Positions 39,342 to 48,749 of a DNA stretch of 64,000 bases are shown here, in pieces. Source of the stretch: Photorhabdus bodei (GTDB lineage Bacteria; Pseudomonadota; Gammaproteobacteria; Enterobacterales; Enterobacteriaceae); contig NZ_NSCM01000001.1 in assembly GCF_003287735.1 (NCBI RefSeq), forward strand, positions 268,223-332,222, given 5' to 3'. Every line of letters begins with the position of its first letter. The first letter of the stretch is position 1. A program made the translations under genes and the position numbers. A model generated the notes under the pieces. That model was not told where the DNA came from. It worked only from the letters and a program-made list of their open reading frames with translations, and did no database searches.

Positions 39342-39835
39342 TAAAAAGTATATATAACTTCTGTATAATCACAGTAAATTCTTAGTAACTAACTAATTCA
39401 GGTAACTATAACCAAGAATAACTAAACTTAATTTAAACTCAGAACAAACAATTAACATACAATATTTTTACCACAAAAACTATCAGAACTATCAGAACTA
39501 CGAATACAAACAAACAGAAACCAATAAATATCATTCAATACTTTATTCAAAGTACTATAAGAATAGCTGTCATCTAAATGCTAAGCTATCTATTTTTACA
39601 TTAATGTTGTTTTTATTTTACATTTATCACACAATCAAGCTTAAAATTCCATTTAAAACATAAAGTTATGAAAACATCAAATAAGCTCACTTAGCCTTTC
39701 CGTTAATCAAGAAATAAAAAAATAACAAACAAAATACTTAAAATTATAGTAGAACATTTATAACTTTGCCAAAAATATAACCCTATATAAGTAAATCATT
39801 GAATTGTTAATCCCAATAACCTCAAAAATCGATAA
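39342..39835. other. AT-rich region between slyA and ydhL
   Basis: About 490 gene-less bases. A short tandem CTATCAGAA repeat lies near 39479-39500. The sequence is otherwise A/T tracts, probably the slyA promoter region. Confidence 0.35.
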
Positions 39836-40075
39836 TTAAAACAGTGATGGCTGCTCAGGTGGTTCTTCATCTATCTGATTTTGTGCTCTCAATGCGCGTA
39901 AATATCTTTGCCGGCACAGTCGCAATACTTCACGCTTTTGCCCATCTGACATTTTCATCCAATTAAATCTTTCTTCCCGGCTGCGATAACACCCCAGACA
40001 AAAACCCCGCTCATTCGCCTGACAAATTCCTCGACAAGGACTGGGAATAGCAAAAAACTCTAGTTGCTCAGCCAT
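39836..40075 (-). CDS. ydhL: YdhL, DUF1289 small cysteine-rich protein
   Basis: A 79-residue protein with the DUF1289 cysteine pattern SPCRGICQANERGFCLGCYRSREERFNW, which suggests metal or Fe-S binding, and a basic C-terminal helix ending EPPEQPSLF, as in E. coli YdhL. ATG 40075 (MAEQLEFF) matches; a reading seven residues longer does not. Function unknown. Confidence 0.9.
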   Translation of the reverse strand: MAEQLEFFAIPSPCRGICQANERGFCLGCYRSREERFNWMKMSDGQKREVLRLCRQRYLRALRAQNQIDEEPPEQPSLF

Positions 40076-40247
40076 CACATCCCGTTTCCTATACAATTCA
40101 CATACTATATTTAATTATAAACCTAGATAAGAATAAATTATAATTATGGACAAATTGAACTGTAACCGTAAGACACGTTATAGTTAGTGGTTTTTGTGCG
40201 ATCTACCGCACAAAAATATTGGTAAAACCATTAAATTAGAGGTAATT

Positions 40248-40661
40248 ATGCGTTTACTCCATACCATGATCCGTGTTGGTGATCTACAACGCTCCATTAA
40301 TTTTTACACTGAAGTGTTAGGAATGCGCCTGTTGCGCACCAGTGAAAACACCGAATATAAATACTCACTCGCCTTCGTTGGCTACGCTGATGAAAGCGAA
40401 GGAGCAGTAATCGAGTTGACCTATAATTGGGGAGTTGACCATTACGAAATGGGAAATGCCTTTGGTCACATCGCATTAGGTGTTGATAATGTCTCAGCCA
40501 CTTGCGAATCTATTCGCAAAGCAGGTGGTAACATTACCCGTGAAGCGGGTCCTGTAAAAGGCGGAACAACCATTATTGCTTTCGTTGAAGATCCAGATGG
40601 CTACAAAATTGAACTTATTGAAAACAAAAATGCCAGCAACGCTCTGGGTAACTCAATCTGA
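40248..40661 (+). CDS. gloA: Lactoylglutathione lyase (glyoxalase I)
   Basis: Ni2+-dependent enzyme converting the methylglyoxal-glutathione hemithioacetal to S-lactoylglutathione. Metal ligands His5, Glu56, His74 and Glu122 are in place. 137 residues from ATG 40248, preceded by AGAGGTAATT. The stop overlaps the rnt start (TGATG), so the two are translationally coupled. Confidence 0.97.
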   Translation: MRLLHTMIRVGDLQRSINFYTEVLGMRLLRTSENTEYKYSLAFVGYADESEGAVIELTYNWGVDHYEMGNAFGHIALGVDNVSATCESIRKAGGNITREAGPVKGGTTIIAFVEDPDGYKIELIENKNASNALGNSI

Positions 40662-41314
40662 TGTCTGACAAAAAAGAGCCAAACGTCCTTAGTGGACGTT
40701 TTAGAGGTTATTACCCTGTTGTTATTGATGTTGAAACTGGCGGTTTTAATGCCAAAACAGATGCATTACTTGAAATTGCCGCCGTTACACTGGAGATGGA
40801 TGGTGAAGGTTGGCTAACGCCTGGCGAATCACTTCACTTCCATATTGAGCCATTTGAAGGAGCCAACCTTGAACCAGCAGCCCTAGAATTCACCGGCATT
40901 GATCCATTAAATCCGCTACGTGGGGCAGTGAGCGAATATGAAGCTCTACACGCTATTTTTAAAATGGTTCGTAAAGGGATAAAAAATAATCATTGTAATC
41001 GGGCAATTATCGTTGCTCACAATGCTAACTTCGATCACAGCTTTGTTATGGCTGCCGCGGAACGCACCGGACTAAAACGAAATCCGTTTCATCCGTTTGC
41101 AACTTTTGACACCGCTGCTTTAGGTGGTCTGGTGTTAGGACAAACAATCTTAGCAAAAGCCTGCATCACAGCCGGTATCCCATTCGATAATAATCAGGCT
41201 CACAGTGCTTTATATGATACTGATCGTACCGCTGAATTATTCTGTGAAATGGTCAACCGTTGGAAACAACTTGGTGGCTGGCCATTAGCAACAACAGCAG
41301 AAAAAACTGGATAA
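40661..41314 (+). CDS. rnt: Ribonuclease T
   Basis: DEDD-family 3'-5' exoribonuclease maturing tRNA and other stable RNA ends. Catalytic Asp23 and Glu25 in VIDVETGGF, later NANFDHSF and [14 protein letters not shown]. 217 residues. Coupled to gloA. Downstream, the E. coli lhr gene is absent and an ERIC followed by grxD occurs instead. Confidence 0.97.
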   Translation: MSDKKEPNVLSGRFRGYYPVVIDVETGGFNAKTDALLEIAAVTLEMDGEGWLTPGESLHFHIEPFEGANLEPAALEFTGIDPLNPLRGAVSEYEALHAIFKMVRKGIKNNHCNRAIIVAHNANFDHSFVMAAAERTGLKRNPFHPFATFDTAALGGLVLGQTILAKACITAGIPFDNNQAHSALYDTDRTAELFCEMVNRWKQLGGWPLATTAEKTG

Positions 41315-41356
41315 ATAGCTGAATGGCTAGATTAATATAATCAAATCTAAACAATA

Positions 41357-41386
41357 ATCCCCCCATATATCAACATATGGGGGGAT
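41357..41386 (+). terminator. Hairpin after rnt
   Basis: A perfect 12-base stem, ATCCCCCCATAT/ATATGGGGGGAT, with a six-base loop and no T-run. It probably terminates or stabilises the gloA-rnt transcript. Confidence 0.6.
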
Positions 41387-41398
41387 AGCATAATAATC

Positions 41399-41525
41399 TA
41401 TACCCGTCATCTTTCAAGTTGCCTCTTTGTTGGCTGCACTCGCTCACCCCGGTCACATAGTTACCTATGCTCCCGGGGATTCACTCCCTTGCCGTCGCGA
41501 TGCATCTTGAAATCCATAGGGTATA
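41399..41525 (+). repeat. ERIC element between rnt and grxD
   Basis: Full-length 127-bp forward copy with TATACCC and GGGTATA ends, lying 15 bases before the convergent grxD stop. Confidence 0.95.
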
Positions 41526-41540
41526 TAAGTAATTAAAAAA

Positions 41541-41891
41541 TTACTCTTTCGCGTTTTCGTCCTGAGAACGATATTTATCAGCAGTTTCTTTGATTAATGT
41601 TTGTAACTCACCACGCTGATACATTTCAATGATAATATCGCATCCACCTATCAACTCACCTTCCACCCAAAGCTGAGGAAAAGTTGGCCAATTAGCATAT
41701 TTTGGCAATTCTGCACGAATATCTGGATTTTGCAAAATATCTACGTAAGCAAAACGTTCACCACACGCAGATAAAGCCTGAACCGCCTGCGCAGAAAAGC
41801 CACAATTTGGCAATTTAGGAGAACCTTTCATATACAATAAAATCGGGTTTTCTTTAATTTGGCGCTCAATCTTCTCTATAGTAGTCGTCAT
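41541..41891 (-). CDS. grxD: Monothiol glutaredoxin 4
   Basis: CGFS-type glutaredoxin that binds [2Fe-2S] clusters with glutathione and delivers them in Fe-S biogenesis. Active-site Cys30 in KLPNCGFSAQ, WPTFPQLWVEGELIGGCDI, and a C-terminal ENAKE. 116 residues from ATG 41891, after AAAGGAAAT. Works with the suf system found later in the window. Confidence 0.97.
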   Translation of the reverse strand: MTTTIEKIERQIKENPILLYMKGSPKLPNCGFSAQAVQALSACGERFAYVDILQNPDIRAELPKYANWPTFPQLWVEGELIGGCDIIIEMYQRGELQTLIKETADKYRSQDENAKE

Positions 41892-42046
41892 TTTTATTTC
41901 CTTTAAACCAACAGTCTGTTGATAACCAACATCGTCACAATATTGCGGAGAATACCATTTTCTCTCACTAATATGTATCCTGATCTCTTCGTATCCTGAC
42001 ACAGATGACATGATTTTCACGGTTATTTATTGTAGAGGTTGTTAAG

Positions 42047-42322
42047 ATGACAGACACAATGGCGGCAGAAAAACAAAGAGCAGATAAAGAGACTATCTGC
42101 CCAATTTCCTTTCAACGTAAAGCCCAATTTTTAAATCATCTAACCCGTTCAAAACATCAGGCAAAGATCAAGCAAAGAGCGGCAAAAATGGCAATCATCA
42201 CCAACGTGCTGACAGCAGTAAATAAACCAAGCTTCAAATCGGTATTCATAGAGCCTCCTCAGAATAAAAAGTTTATAACGACAAAAACCAGTCTATTGAG
42301 ATGGTTAATTGCCCTTACATAA
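42047..42322 (+). CDS. Hypothetical small basic protein
   Basis: A 91-codon ORF with AGAGGTTGTT before its ATG. The product is lysine-rich and unrecognised, with a single C..F..H...KH phrase (ICPISFQRKAQFLNHLTRSKHQ) that vaguely recalls a C2H2 finger but lacks the second cysteine. It occupies the grxD-purR interval where E. coli carries mepH and sodB. It may be spurious. Confidence 0.35.
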   Translation: MTDTMAAEKQRADKETICPISFQRKAQFLNHLTRSKHQAKIKQRAAKMAIITNVLTAVNKPSFKSVFIEPPQNKKFITTKTSLLRWLIALT

Positions 42323-42507
42323 GGAAAAGTATAAATAGCGATTACCACACATTTTATAACACTGATTATTGCTTTCACTTTTGAGCCAGATCAGACAAAA
42401 TCCAGGATTTATCGCTAACTTATTGCTAGTCCTTTTATGTAAAGGGCTAGCAAGCGATTAACAAAGCGTTTTAAATTTAGACCAAAAGGTCAGGAGTCTT
42501 TCACCTC

Positions 42508-43533
42508 ATGGCAACGATCAAAGATGTGGCTAAGCACGCTGGCGTCTCAACCACCACCGTATCCCATGTTATTAATAAAACCCGCTTCGTCGCTGAAGAT
42601 ACTAAAGCTGCTGTTTGGACTGCTATTAAGGCACTGAATTATTCACCCAGTGCCGTTGCCCGCAGTCTGAAAGTTAACCACACAAAATCGATCGGATTAC
42701 TGGCAACGTCCAGTGAAGCCCCCTATTTTGCTGAAGTCATTGAGGCTGTTGAAAACAGTTGTTATAGCAAAGGCTATACGCTGATTTTATGTAACTCACA
42801 CAATAACATTGATAAACAGAAAGCCTATCTAGCCATGCTGGCACAAAAACGTGTGGATGGACTGCTAATTATGTGTTCAGAATACCCGGAACAATTGTTG
42901 GGAATGTTGGAAGATTATCGCAATATTCCAATGGTCGTCATGGATTGGGGACAGGCCAGAAGTGATTTCACCGATACTATTATTGATAATGCATTCCACG
43001 GCGGTTATCTAGCTGGCCGTTATCTTATCGAACGTGGTCATCGTGATATTGGTGCGATCCCCGGCCCTCTGGCACGAAATACCGGTGGTGGTCGTCATCA
43101 AGGATTCTTAAAGGCGTTAAAAGAAGCCAACATTCCGATCAGAGAAGAATGGGTTATTCAGGGGGATTTTGAACCAGAATCGGGCTATAAAGCCATGCAT
43201 CAAATCTTGAATCAAAAACAGCGCCCGACTGCGGTTTTCTGCGGCGGAGATGTTATGGCTATGGGAGCGATTTGTGCTGCTGATGAATTAGGATTACGCG
43301 TCCCACAGGATATTTCTGTCATCGGTTATGACAATATACGCAACGCTCGTTATTTCTCTCCGGCATTGACCACCATTCATCAACCAAAAGAACGACTGGG
43401 GCAGATGGCCTTTTCCATGTTGCTGGACAGAATAATCAATAAACGTGAAGATGCACAAACTATTGAAGTACATCCACGCTTGGTTGAGCGACGTTCCGTC
43501 GTGGATGGTCCATTTATCGACTATCGTCGTTAA
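42508..43533 (+). CDS. purR: Purine repressor PurR (LacI family)
   Basis: Hypoxanthine/guanine-responsive repressor of purine and pyrimidine synthesis genes. 341 residues: N-terminal HTH and hinge ([23 protein letters not shown] ... [11 protein letters not shown]), then a periplasmic-binding-like corepressor domain ending [11 protein letters not shown]. It is followed by the punR/punC purine export pair, as in E. coli. Confidence 0.97.
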   Translation: MATIKDVAKHAGVSTTTVSHVINKTRFVAEDTKAAVWTAIKALNYSPSAVARSLKVNHTKSIGLLATSSEAPYFAEVIEAVENSCYSKGYTLILCNSHNNIDKQKAYLAMLAQKRVDGLLIMCSEYPEQLLGMLEDYRNIPMVVMDWGQARSDFTDTIIDNAFHGGYLAGRYLIERGHRDIGAIPGPLARNTGGGRHQGFLKALKEANIPIREEWVIQGDFEPESGYKAMHQILNQKQRPTAVFCGGDVMAMGAICAADELGLRVPQDISVIGYDNIRNARYFSPALTTIHQPKERLGQMAFSMLLDRIINKREDAQTIEVHPRLVERRSVVDGPFIDYRR

Positions 43534-43539
43534 TTCGTT

Positions 43540-44448
43540 TTATTCATCTTGAAGCCATTCAGCATTAAGAGTTTCACTATCGCCAAGATAGTCAAGCAGC
43601 CAACTTAATGCTGGAGAATGGCTGTTTTGAACCCATGCCAAACAACATGGACTGTCTGGTAAAGGCTGTTCCAGTTCCAGCACGGTTAGTTTATTCTGCC
43701 GAATAAGCGGCATTGCCCTATGCTTAGGCACCATTCCTACACATAACCCTTCGTTTAGACAAGACAGACCGGACTCCCAATCAGGAACCACCAACCGGCG
43801 CTGATTATCCAGATTCCAGGTGTCACGCTTCGGTAAATTACGGGATGTATCTTCAAGGCACAAACTTGGATAAGGCCGCATTTGGTCATCAGATAACGGA
43901 CCCGGCAACTGGGTCAGCGCATGGTCAGCGCTAACCACACATAACCAAGGCATAAACCCCATATCTCGGAAACTATACCTTTCCCCGACTGGAGCCGCCC
44001 GGGTTGCACCAATTGCAACATCAACTTGACTATTCACCAGCGCGTCCCACACACCATTAAACACTTCCTGATGAATAAAAAGTTCTATATCAGGAAAATG
44101 GTGGTAGAAATCAAGAATAAGCTGGCGACTACGTTCTGGTTTGACAACGAGATCAATAGCAATACTAAATTGCCCTCTCCAGCCGTTTGCAACTTGTTGA
44201 CACTGGTGACGAGTATCAATCATTTTTTTGATAACAGAGCGAGCTTCTTTGATAAAAATAGCGCCTGCCTCAGTTAATTCCACATCCCGATGACGACGCT
44301 CAAACAACGAAACAGCAAGCCACTCTTCCAGTTGTCTTACGGTATAACTGATCGCAGAAGGGACACGGTGAAGCTCCGATGCAGCGGCACTAAAACTGCC
44401 TGTTCTGGCAACCGCATCCACAACTTCAAGTGAATATTCTGACCACAT
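43540..44448 (-). CDS. punR: LysR-type regulator PunR (YdhB)
   Basis: LysR activator of the adjacent purine nucleoside exporter. 302 residues from ATG 44448 (MWSEYSLEVVDAVARTGSFSAAASELHRVPSAISY gives the HTH), then a substrate-binding domain. Divergent from punC across about 150 bp, the usual LysR arrangement. The 3' end converges with purR, with only six bases between the stops. Confidence 0.9.
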   Translation of the reverse strand: MWSEYSLEVVDAVARTGSFSAAASELHRVPSAISYTVRQLEEWLAVSLFERRHRDVELTEAGAIFIKEARSVIKKMIDTRHQCQQVANGWRGQFSIAIDLVVKPERSRQLILDFYHHFPDIELFIHQEVFNGVWDALVNSQVDVAIGATRAAPVGERYSFRDMGFMPWLCVVSADHALTQLPGPLSDDQMRPYPSLCLEDTSRNLPKRDTWNLDNQRRLVVPDWESGLSCLNEGLCVGMVPKHRAMPLIRQNKLTVLELEQPLPDSPCCLAWVQNSHSPALSWLLDYLGDSETLNAEWLQDE

Positions 44449-44595
44449 AATTTTACCTTTCAATTTTTTTCACAGCACTATGCAAATATTACCATTTCAC
44501 AAGTAAAAATCACGACATATAGAATATGTGTCAATATTGTTATCTATCCATCACTGCAAATTATTTCAATCATGACATTCAAAGAGAGTAATCAA

Positions 44596-45792
44596 ATGAA
44601 AAACTCAAGTCAGTTCATGTTCTACCTTGCAGGCTTGAGTATGCTAGGTTATCTGGCCATTGATATGTATCTGCCAGCATTCGGCACTATGCAACAAGAA
44701 TTAGATACATCGGCAGAAGCAATCAGTGCCAGCCTAAGCATCTTTCTTGCAGGTTTCGCCTTCGCTCAACTTTTGTGGGGACCTCTTTCAGATCGCTTCG
44801 GCAGAAAGCCGATTATCATCACCGGACTATCCCTGTTTTCTATTGGCTGTCTGGGGATGATGTGGGTAACAGACGCCACCCAACTTTTAGTTTTGCGTTT
44901 TATCCAAGCCATAGGTGTTTGTTCAGCCGCGGTCTCATGGCAAGCATTAGTTATTGATCGTTATGAGGCCAATCGTACCAAACGTGTTTTTGCAACGATT
45001 ATGCCTCTGGTTGCGCTCTCCCCTGCCTTGGCGCCTTTGATGGGAGCTTGGCTGTTACAACATGGCGGCTGGCGCATGATTTTCCTAGTCTTACTGACAA
45101 TTACATTATTACTGTTGTTTTTTACTCTGTTCTTGCAAGAAAATCGCAAAAACCGTGAAACTCAAGCGCAAACAAATAATGTCTCTTTCCTTACGCTATT
45201 AAAATCACCGCTATTTAGTGGCAATGTTCTGATATTTGCATCATGCAGCGCCGGCTTTTTTGCTTGGTTAACAGGCTCACCTTCGATTCTCGGTGAGATG
45301 GGATATACCCCAGATGACATCGGTCTGAGTTATATCCCTCAAACACTGGCCTTTATCGTTGGAGGTTATGGATGCCGCAGTATTTTAGCCAAAATAAAAA
45401 GTGATATTATTTTCCCTTATCTGTTAATTGGCTATGCTGTCAGTATGATTGTGCTCTATTTAATTGCAAAATTTAGCGAGCCAACTCTATTCACCATTTT
45501 GGTACCTTTTTGCTTTATGGCTGCGATGAATGGTGCGTTATACCCAATTGCAGTAGCAAACGCTTTATCCGCTTATCCACAAGACAGTGGGAAAGCTACT
45601 GCATTACAAAACACGCTTCAATTAGGGCTCTGTTTTATTGCCAGCCTAATTGTATCAGCATTTATCAGTAATCCTCTCATATCCACAACCACTGTCATGG
45701 TTTCTACCGTTGTTCCAATGACATTAGGATATTTTATGCAGTGGAAAAAAAACGCTGATCGCCACATTCACATAATTGAACAAAATTCTTGA
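44596..45792 (+). CDS. punC: MFS purine nucleoside exporter PunC (YdhC)
   Basis: A 398-residue major facilitator (DHA1/Bcr-CflA type) with twelve predicted helices. The A-loop motif LLWGPLSDRFGRKPIIITGL lies between TM2 and TM3, and the drug-exporter-like N-terminus YLAIDMYLPAFGTM is present. ATG 44596 is selected; an ATG eight codons earlier lacks a ribosome site. Paired with divergent punR. Confidence 0.9.
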   Translation: MKNSSQFMFYLAGLSMLGYLAIDMYLPAFGTMQQELDTSAEAISASLSIFLAGFAFAQLLWGPLSDRFGRKPIIITGLSLFSIGCLGMMWVTDATQLLVLRFIQAIGVCSAAVSWQALVIDRYEANRTKRVFATIMPLVALSPALAPLMGAWLLQHGGWRMIFLVLLTITLLLLFFTLFLQENRKNRETQAQTNNVSFLTLLKSPLFSGNVLIFASCSAGFFAWLTGSPSILGEMGYTPDDIGLSYIPQTLAFIVGGYGCRSILAKIKSDIIFPYLLIGYAVSMIVLYLIAKFSEPTLFTILVPFCFMAAMNGALYPIAVANALSAYPQDSGKATALQNTLQLGLCFIASLIVSAFISNPLISTTTVMVSTVVPMTLGYFMQWKKNADRHIHIIEQNS

Positions 45793-45816
45793 TATTAATC
45801 AAATTGTTATCTCAAT

Positions 45817-45856
45817 AAAGGCTGCCAATTACCAATTAATCGCAGCCTTTATTTAT
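45817..45856 (+). terminator. Terminator of punC
   Basis: AAAGGCTGC/GCAGCCTTT stem followed by ATTTATT. Confidence 0.82.
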
Positions 45857-46088
45857 TAATTGATAAAACAATTTTACGCTTTTATACTCAAGATGTTCCC
45901 TATTATAAATAACCTGGAATTTGAGGTTTTCAGGAGCAATGACTGCCCCCATTAAACTCATGGATTAGTCATCTTTAAGGTTTTTTACTTTGATTCTTTG
46001 TTATTTTTTGCATTTTGCGTCTTAGCATCCTGCTTTGCTAGCTAAAACGAGCTCCTCAATATTCCATCACCCTAACGTTGGAGAGTAT
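45857..46088. other. cfa leader region
   Basis: About 230 bases holding the cfa promoter and 5' UTR. It includes one isolated end resembling the zntB element (TATACTCAAGATG at about 45884). An AATGAC...AGTCAT inverted repeat near 45938-45972 could fold in the mRNA. In E. coli this leader is a small-RNA target. Confidence 0.4.
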
Positions 46089-47240
46089 ATGAGTTCATCC
46101 TATATTGAAAACCCGAAAACAGCCATTAACTCCTGGCAGAGAATTACCAATGAGATGCTAGAAGAAGCCGGTATTCAAATTAATGGTCACAATCCTTATG
46201 ATATCCAGATAAAAAACCCTAATTTCTATAAAAGAGTTTTACAACAAGGTTCGATGGGATTAGGTGAAAGTTATATGGATGGCTGGTGGGATTGTGAGCG
46301 GTTGGATATTTTCTTTTATCGCGTTTTACGCGCTGGATTAGAAAATAAAATGCCTAATAATTTCAAAGATACGCTGAGAATCGCAATAACCCGCTTACGT
46401 AATCTGCAAACGCCAAAACGGTCATGGATTGTCGGTCATCAACATTATGATTTAGGAAATGATCTTTTTACCCGTATGCTTGACCCTTATATGCAATATT
46501 CCTGCGGATACTGGAAACAAGCTAAAACACTGGAACAAGCTCAGCTTGATAAGTTGAAACTCATCTGTGAGAAATTATCACTCTCTCCAGGTATGACTCT
46601 GCTGGATATTGGCTGTGGTTGGGGTGGGCTATCGGCTTATGCGGCTAAAAATTATGGTGTTTCCGTAACAGGTATTACTGTTTCAGCCGAACAACAGAAA
46701 TATGCACAGAAACAATGTAAGAATCTAGATGTAAAGATCATTTTGAAAGACTATCGGGATTTACATGAACAGTTCGACAAAATTGTTTCTGTCGGTATGT
46801 TTGAACACGTTGGACCTAAAAATTATGCAACTTACTTCGACGTTGTTCAAAGAAACCTAAAACCTGATGGCTTATTCCTGCTACATACTATTGGTTCCAA
46901 CAAAGCTAAAGTCAGTGCTGACCCGTGGATCAGCAAATATATTTTTCCTAATGGCTGCCTGCCTTCTATTGAGCAAATAGCCCACACCAGCAAAAGCCGT
47001 TTTGTTATGGAAGATTGGCATAACTTTGGCGCAGATTATGACCACACATTGATGGCCTGGCATGAAAGATTTATTGCCTACTGGCCTGAAATAGAAAATA
47101 ACTATAGTCCAACATTTAAACGCATGTTTAGCTATTATCTGAATGCCTGTGCAGGTGCATTTCGTGCTCGCGATATCCAATTGTGGCAAATCATATTCAG
47201 TCTAAAAGGTATTGAAGGCGGGTTACGAGTAGCCAGATAA
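46089..47240 (+). CDS. cfa: Cyclopropane-fatty-acyl-phospholipid synthase
   Basis: SAM-dependent enzyme methylenating unsaturated phospholipid acyl chains, which protects membranes from acid and stationary-phase stress. 383 residues from ATG 46089. Rossmann SAM motif LLDIGCGWGGLSAYAA, then ITVSAEQQKYAQ and the C-terminal FRARDIQLWQIIFS...GLRVAR. It is followed by a good terminator. Confidence 0.97.
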   Translation: MSSSYIENPKTAINSWQRITNEMLEEAGIQINGHNPYDIQIKNPNFYKRVLQQGSMGLGESYMDGWWDCERLDIFFYRVLRAGLENKMPNNFKDTLRIAITRLRNLQTPKRSWIVGHQHYDLGNDLFTRMLDPYMQYSCGYWKQAKTLEQAQLDKLKLICEKLSLSPGMTLLDIGCGWGGLSAYAAKNYGVSVTGITVSAEQQKYAQKQCKNLDVKIILKDYRDLHEQFDKIVSVGMFEHVGPKNYATYFDVVQRNLKPDGLFLLHTIGSNKAKVSADPWISKYIFPNGCLPSIEQIAHTSKSRFVMEDWHNFGADYDHTLMAWHERFIAYWPEIENNYSPTFKRMFSYYLNACAGAFRARDIQLWQIIFSLKGIEGGLRVAR

Positions 47241-47250
47241 TTAACCAGAA

Positions 47251-47276
47251 GCTACAGGTTTCCACTGTAGCTTTTA
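47251..47276 (+). terminator. Terminator of cfa
   Basis: GCTACAG/CTGTAGC stem followed by TTTTAG. Confidence 0.8.
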
Positions 47277-47364
47277 GTCAATGTAACAAACATATCCATG
47301 TTTAACTCTAAATATTAAAAGGGAAATTCCTATACTAACTTTAAAAAGATCGCTCTGTTTTTCA

Positions 47365-48342
47365 CTAACGGAAATCATTCACATAACCATTATCAAAGAA
47401 GACTGTTTGATCAAATGCTATTTTTCCACCAGAAAATATCAAATCTAAATGATGACTCCCTTTTACACCACCACCCAAACCAAGATGTAAACCAGGATGT
47501 CGTTCTTCAAAACCAGCATTTCTGCCATAAAGCGCTTTCACACCCATGTTAGTCCCAATACCAAACTCTTCAACAATTCGGTTTCCGTGATTATGGTTTA
47601 GGTATAAATTAAAATCCCGACTAAATTCATCATTTTCACAATCAAACCCAATAATTCCACCCTCTTTTATATTTATAGTCATCATATCATTGACAACCCC
47701 ATACTTTATGGCAAAAGGTGCCGTACTCAAAAAAGTACCACTAAAGCTGACACTACCGTTAAGGCTCTTTATATGGCTTGCTATTTCCCCAGGAATAACA
47801 TCAATATTTCCACTGCCATCAATGGAAGTCCACTTATGGTCTTTTTCTAAATAACCTACAATCGAGTTCCCTTTATTATCTGTATATTGAATCTTCTGTG
47901 ATCGACTTGATAATTCAATAAGTTTTTTGTTCCTTTCTGTTATTGATGCTGGTGGCTCGCTGAATGCTTCAATGAAATGCGGGCCATAATCTTTAAACAA
48001 TACAGATTTCTTCCATGATTCAGTAATAAAGCTTCTTATTTTGGTTAGATATTCTGGCCCTTGTGGAGATGCATTCTTTAATGTTGATGATGCGTAAAGA
48101 AAAATAAACAAATCACAATCAGATATTTTTTGTTTCACATCGTCCGGTGATGTTTTTTCTAAAAAAGCAAAATCAGACTTTACATCGAAACTCTTCTTAT
48201 GCACATGCATCTTTTGCGCAATATCGCTATGCTCAGTATCAGATCCGATAAATATTTTTATACATTCATCATTTCTTACTTTATCCGAAATCGCAGGATG
48301 ATATGATAAACAATGATACATATTCTCAAGACTTTTATCCAT
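47365..48342 (-). CDS. M29-metallopeptidase-like protein, candidate peptide-maturation enzyme
   Basis: A 325-residue cytosolic-looking protein without a signal peptide. Residues 28-130 have an alternating beta/alpha pattern (IKIFIGSD, CDLFIFLYASS) reminiscent of flavodoxin- or TIR-like folds. Residues 180-325 resemble the C-terminal half of M29 (aminopeptidase T/AmpS-type) enzymes: VIPGEIASH, GFDCENDEF, EEFGIGTNMGV, GRNAGFEERHPGLHLGLGGG, GSHHLD. Glu186, Glu259, His286, His298 and Asp300 are candidate metal ligands. The gene lies 85 bp downstream of a 37-codon peptide gene on the same strand, with a strong hairpin between them. Low GC suggests acquisition. Assignment as a maturation enzyme is inference. 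Confidence 0.7.
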   Translation of the reverse strand: MDKSLENMYHCLSYHPAISDKVRNDECIKIFIGSDTEHSDIAQKMHVHKKSFDVKSDFAFLEKTSPDDVKQKISDCDLFIFLYASSTLKNASPQGPEYLTKIRSFITESWKKSVLFKDYGPHFIEAFSEPPASITERNKKLIELSSRSQKIQYTDNKGNSIVGYLEKDHKWTSIDGSGNIDVIPGEIASHIKSLNGSVSFSGTFLSTAPFAIKYGVVNDMMTINIKEGGIIGFDCENDEFSRDFNLYLNHNHGNRIVEEFGIGTNMGVKALYGRNAGFEERHPGLHLGLGGGVKGSHHLDLIFSGGKIAFDQTVFFDNGYVNDFR

Positions 48343-48363
48343 GAGGACAATCCTGTTTATTTT

Positions 48364-48390
48364 TAAGTAAGGGGCGACTCCCCTTACTTA
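48364..48390 (-). promoter_or_regulatory. Strong stem-loop between peptide gene and M29-like gene
   Basis: A perfect 11-base stem, TAAGTAAGGGG/CCCCTTACTTA, with a five-base loop. On the minus strand it is followed by A-rich sequence rather than T's. It is better read as a processing or attenuation hairpin lowering enzyme expression relative to the peptide than as a terminator. Confidence 0.65.
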
Positions 48391-48427
48391 TCTATTTATT
48401 ATAAAGAACCTTAATTATAAAAAACCG

Positions 48428-48541
48428 TTAAGGCCAAAATGCGGTACCAAAAGGTACAACAGCTTGTGCATTCATCATTTCAACAGCATCATCGTGTGTA
48501 GGTTCTTCAAGCCATTCATCTAACTCAATCGGGTTTTCCAT
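48428..48541 (-). CDS. 37-residue peptide, candidate modified-peptide (RiPP) precursor
   Basis: A short ORF preceded by AGAGG ten bases before the ATG. The protein starts MENPIELDEWLEEPTHDDA, strongly acidic and leader-like, and continues VEMMNAQAVVPFGTAFWP. The C-terminal ten residues are hydrophobic, aromatic and Gly/Pro-containing. It is immediately upstream of the M29-like gene on the same strand. No membrane segment, DNA-binding motif or known toxin fold is evident. The acidic-leader/hydrophobic-core layout, the dedicated ribosome site and the downstream enzyme fit a ribosomally synthesised, post-translationally modified peptide. A small regulatory protein is the main alternative. Confidence 0.6.
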   Translation of the reverse strand: MENPIELDEWLEEPTHDDAVEMMNAQAVVPFGTAFWP

Positions 48542-48676
48542 AAAAAAGTAGCCTCTAAAAATATCATCACGGGGATTAACCTGCACTTTACGAGAAAGGG
48601 CATTAACACAATAATAACAATATTAATTATATTAGTTAACATAATATGCAAAACACTGCAACACAAATCACAAAAA
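48542..48676. other. Leader of the peptide locus
   Basis: AT-rich stretch between the ribE terminator and the peptide start that must contain its promoter. TATTAATTATATTAG (48620s) provides AT-rich -10-like sequence. No ORF. Confidence 0.3.
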
Positions 48677-48706
48677 GGAGCATCGATGGGTTCAATGCTC
48701 CCTTTT
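48672..48706 (-). terminator. Rho-independent terminator of ribE
   Basis: GGAGCAT/ATGCTCC stem. On the minus strand it is followed by TTTTTG. It separates ribE from the peptide locus. Confidence 0.85.
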
Positions 48707-48749
48707 AGCACACGGTTAATTCTGTTCGAAAGCGACAATCGGAGTCCGC

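Noticed and set aside
42047..42322. C2H2 zinc finger in the 91-codon ORF
   Set aside because: Only one cysteine is present where the motif needs two.
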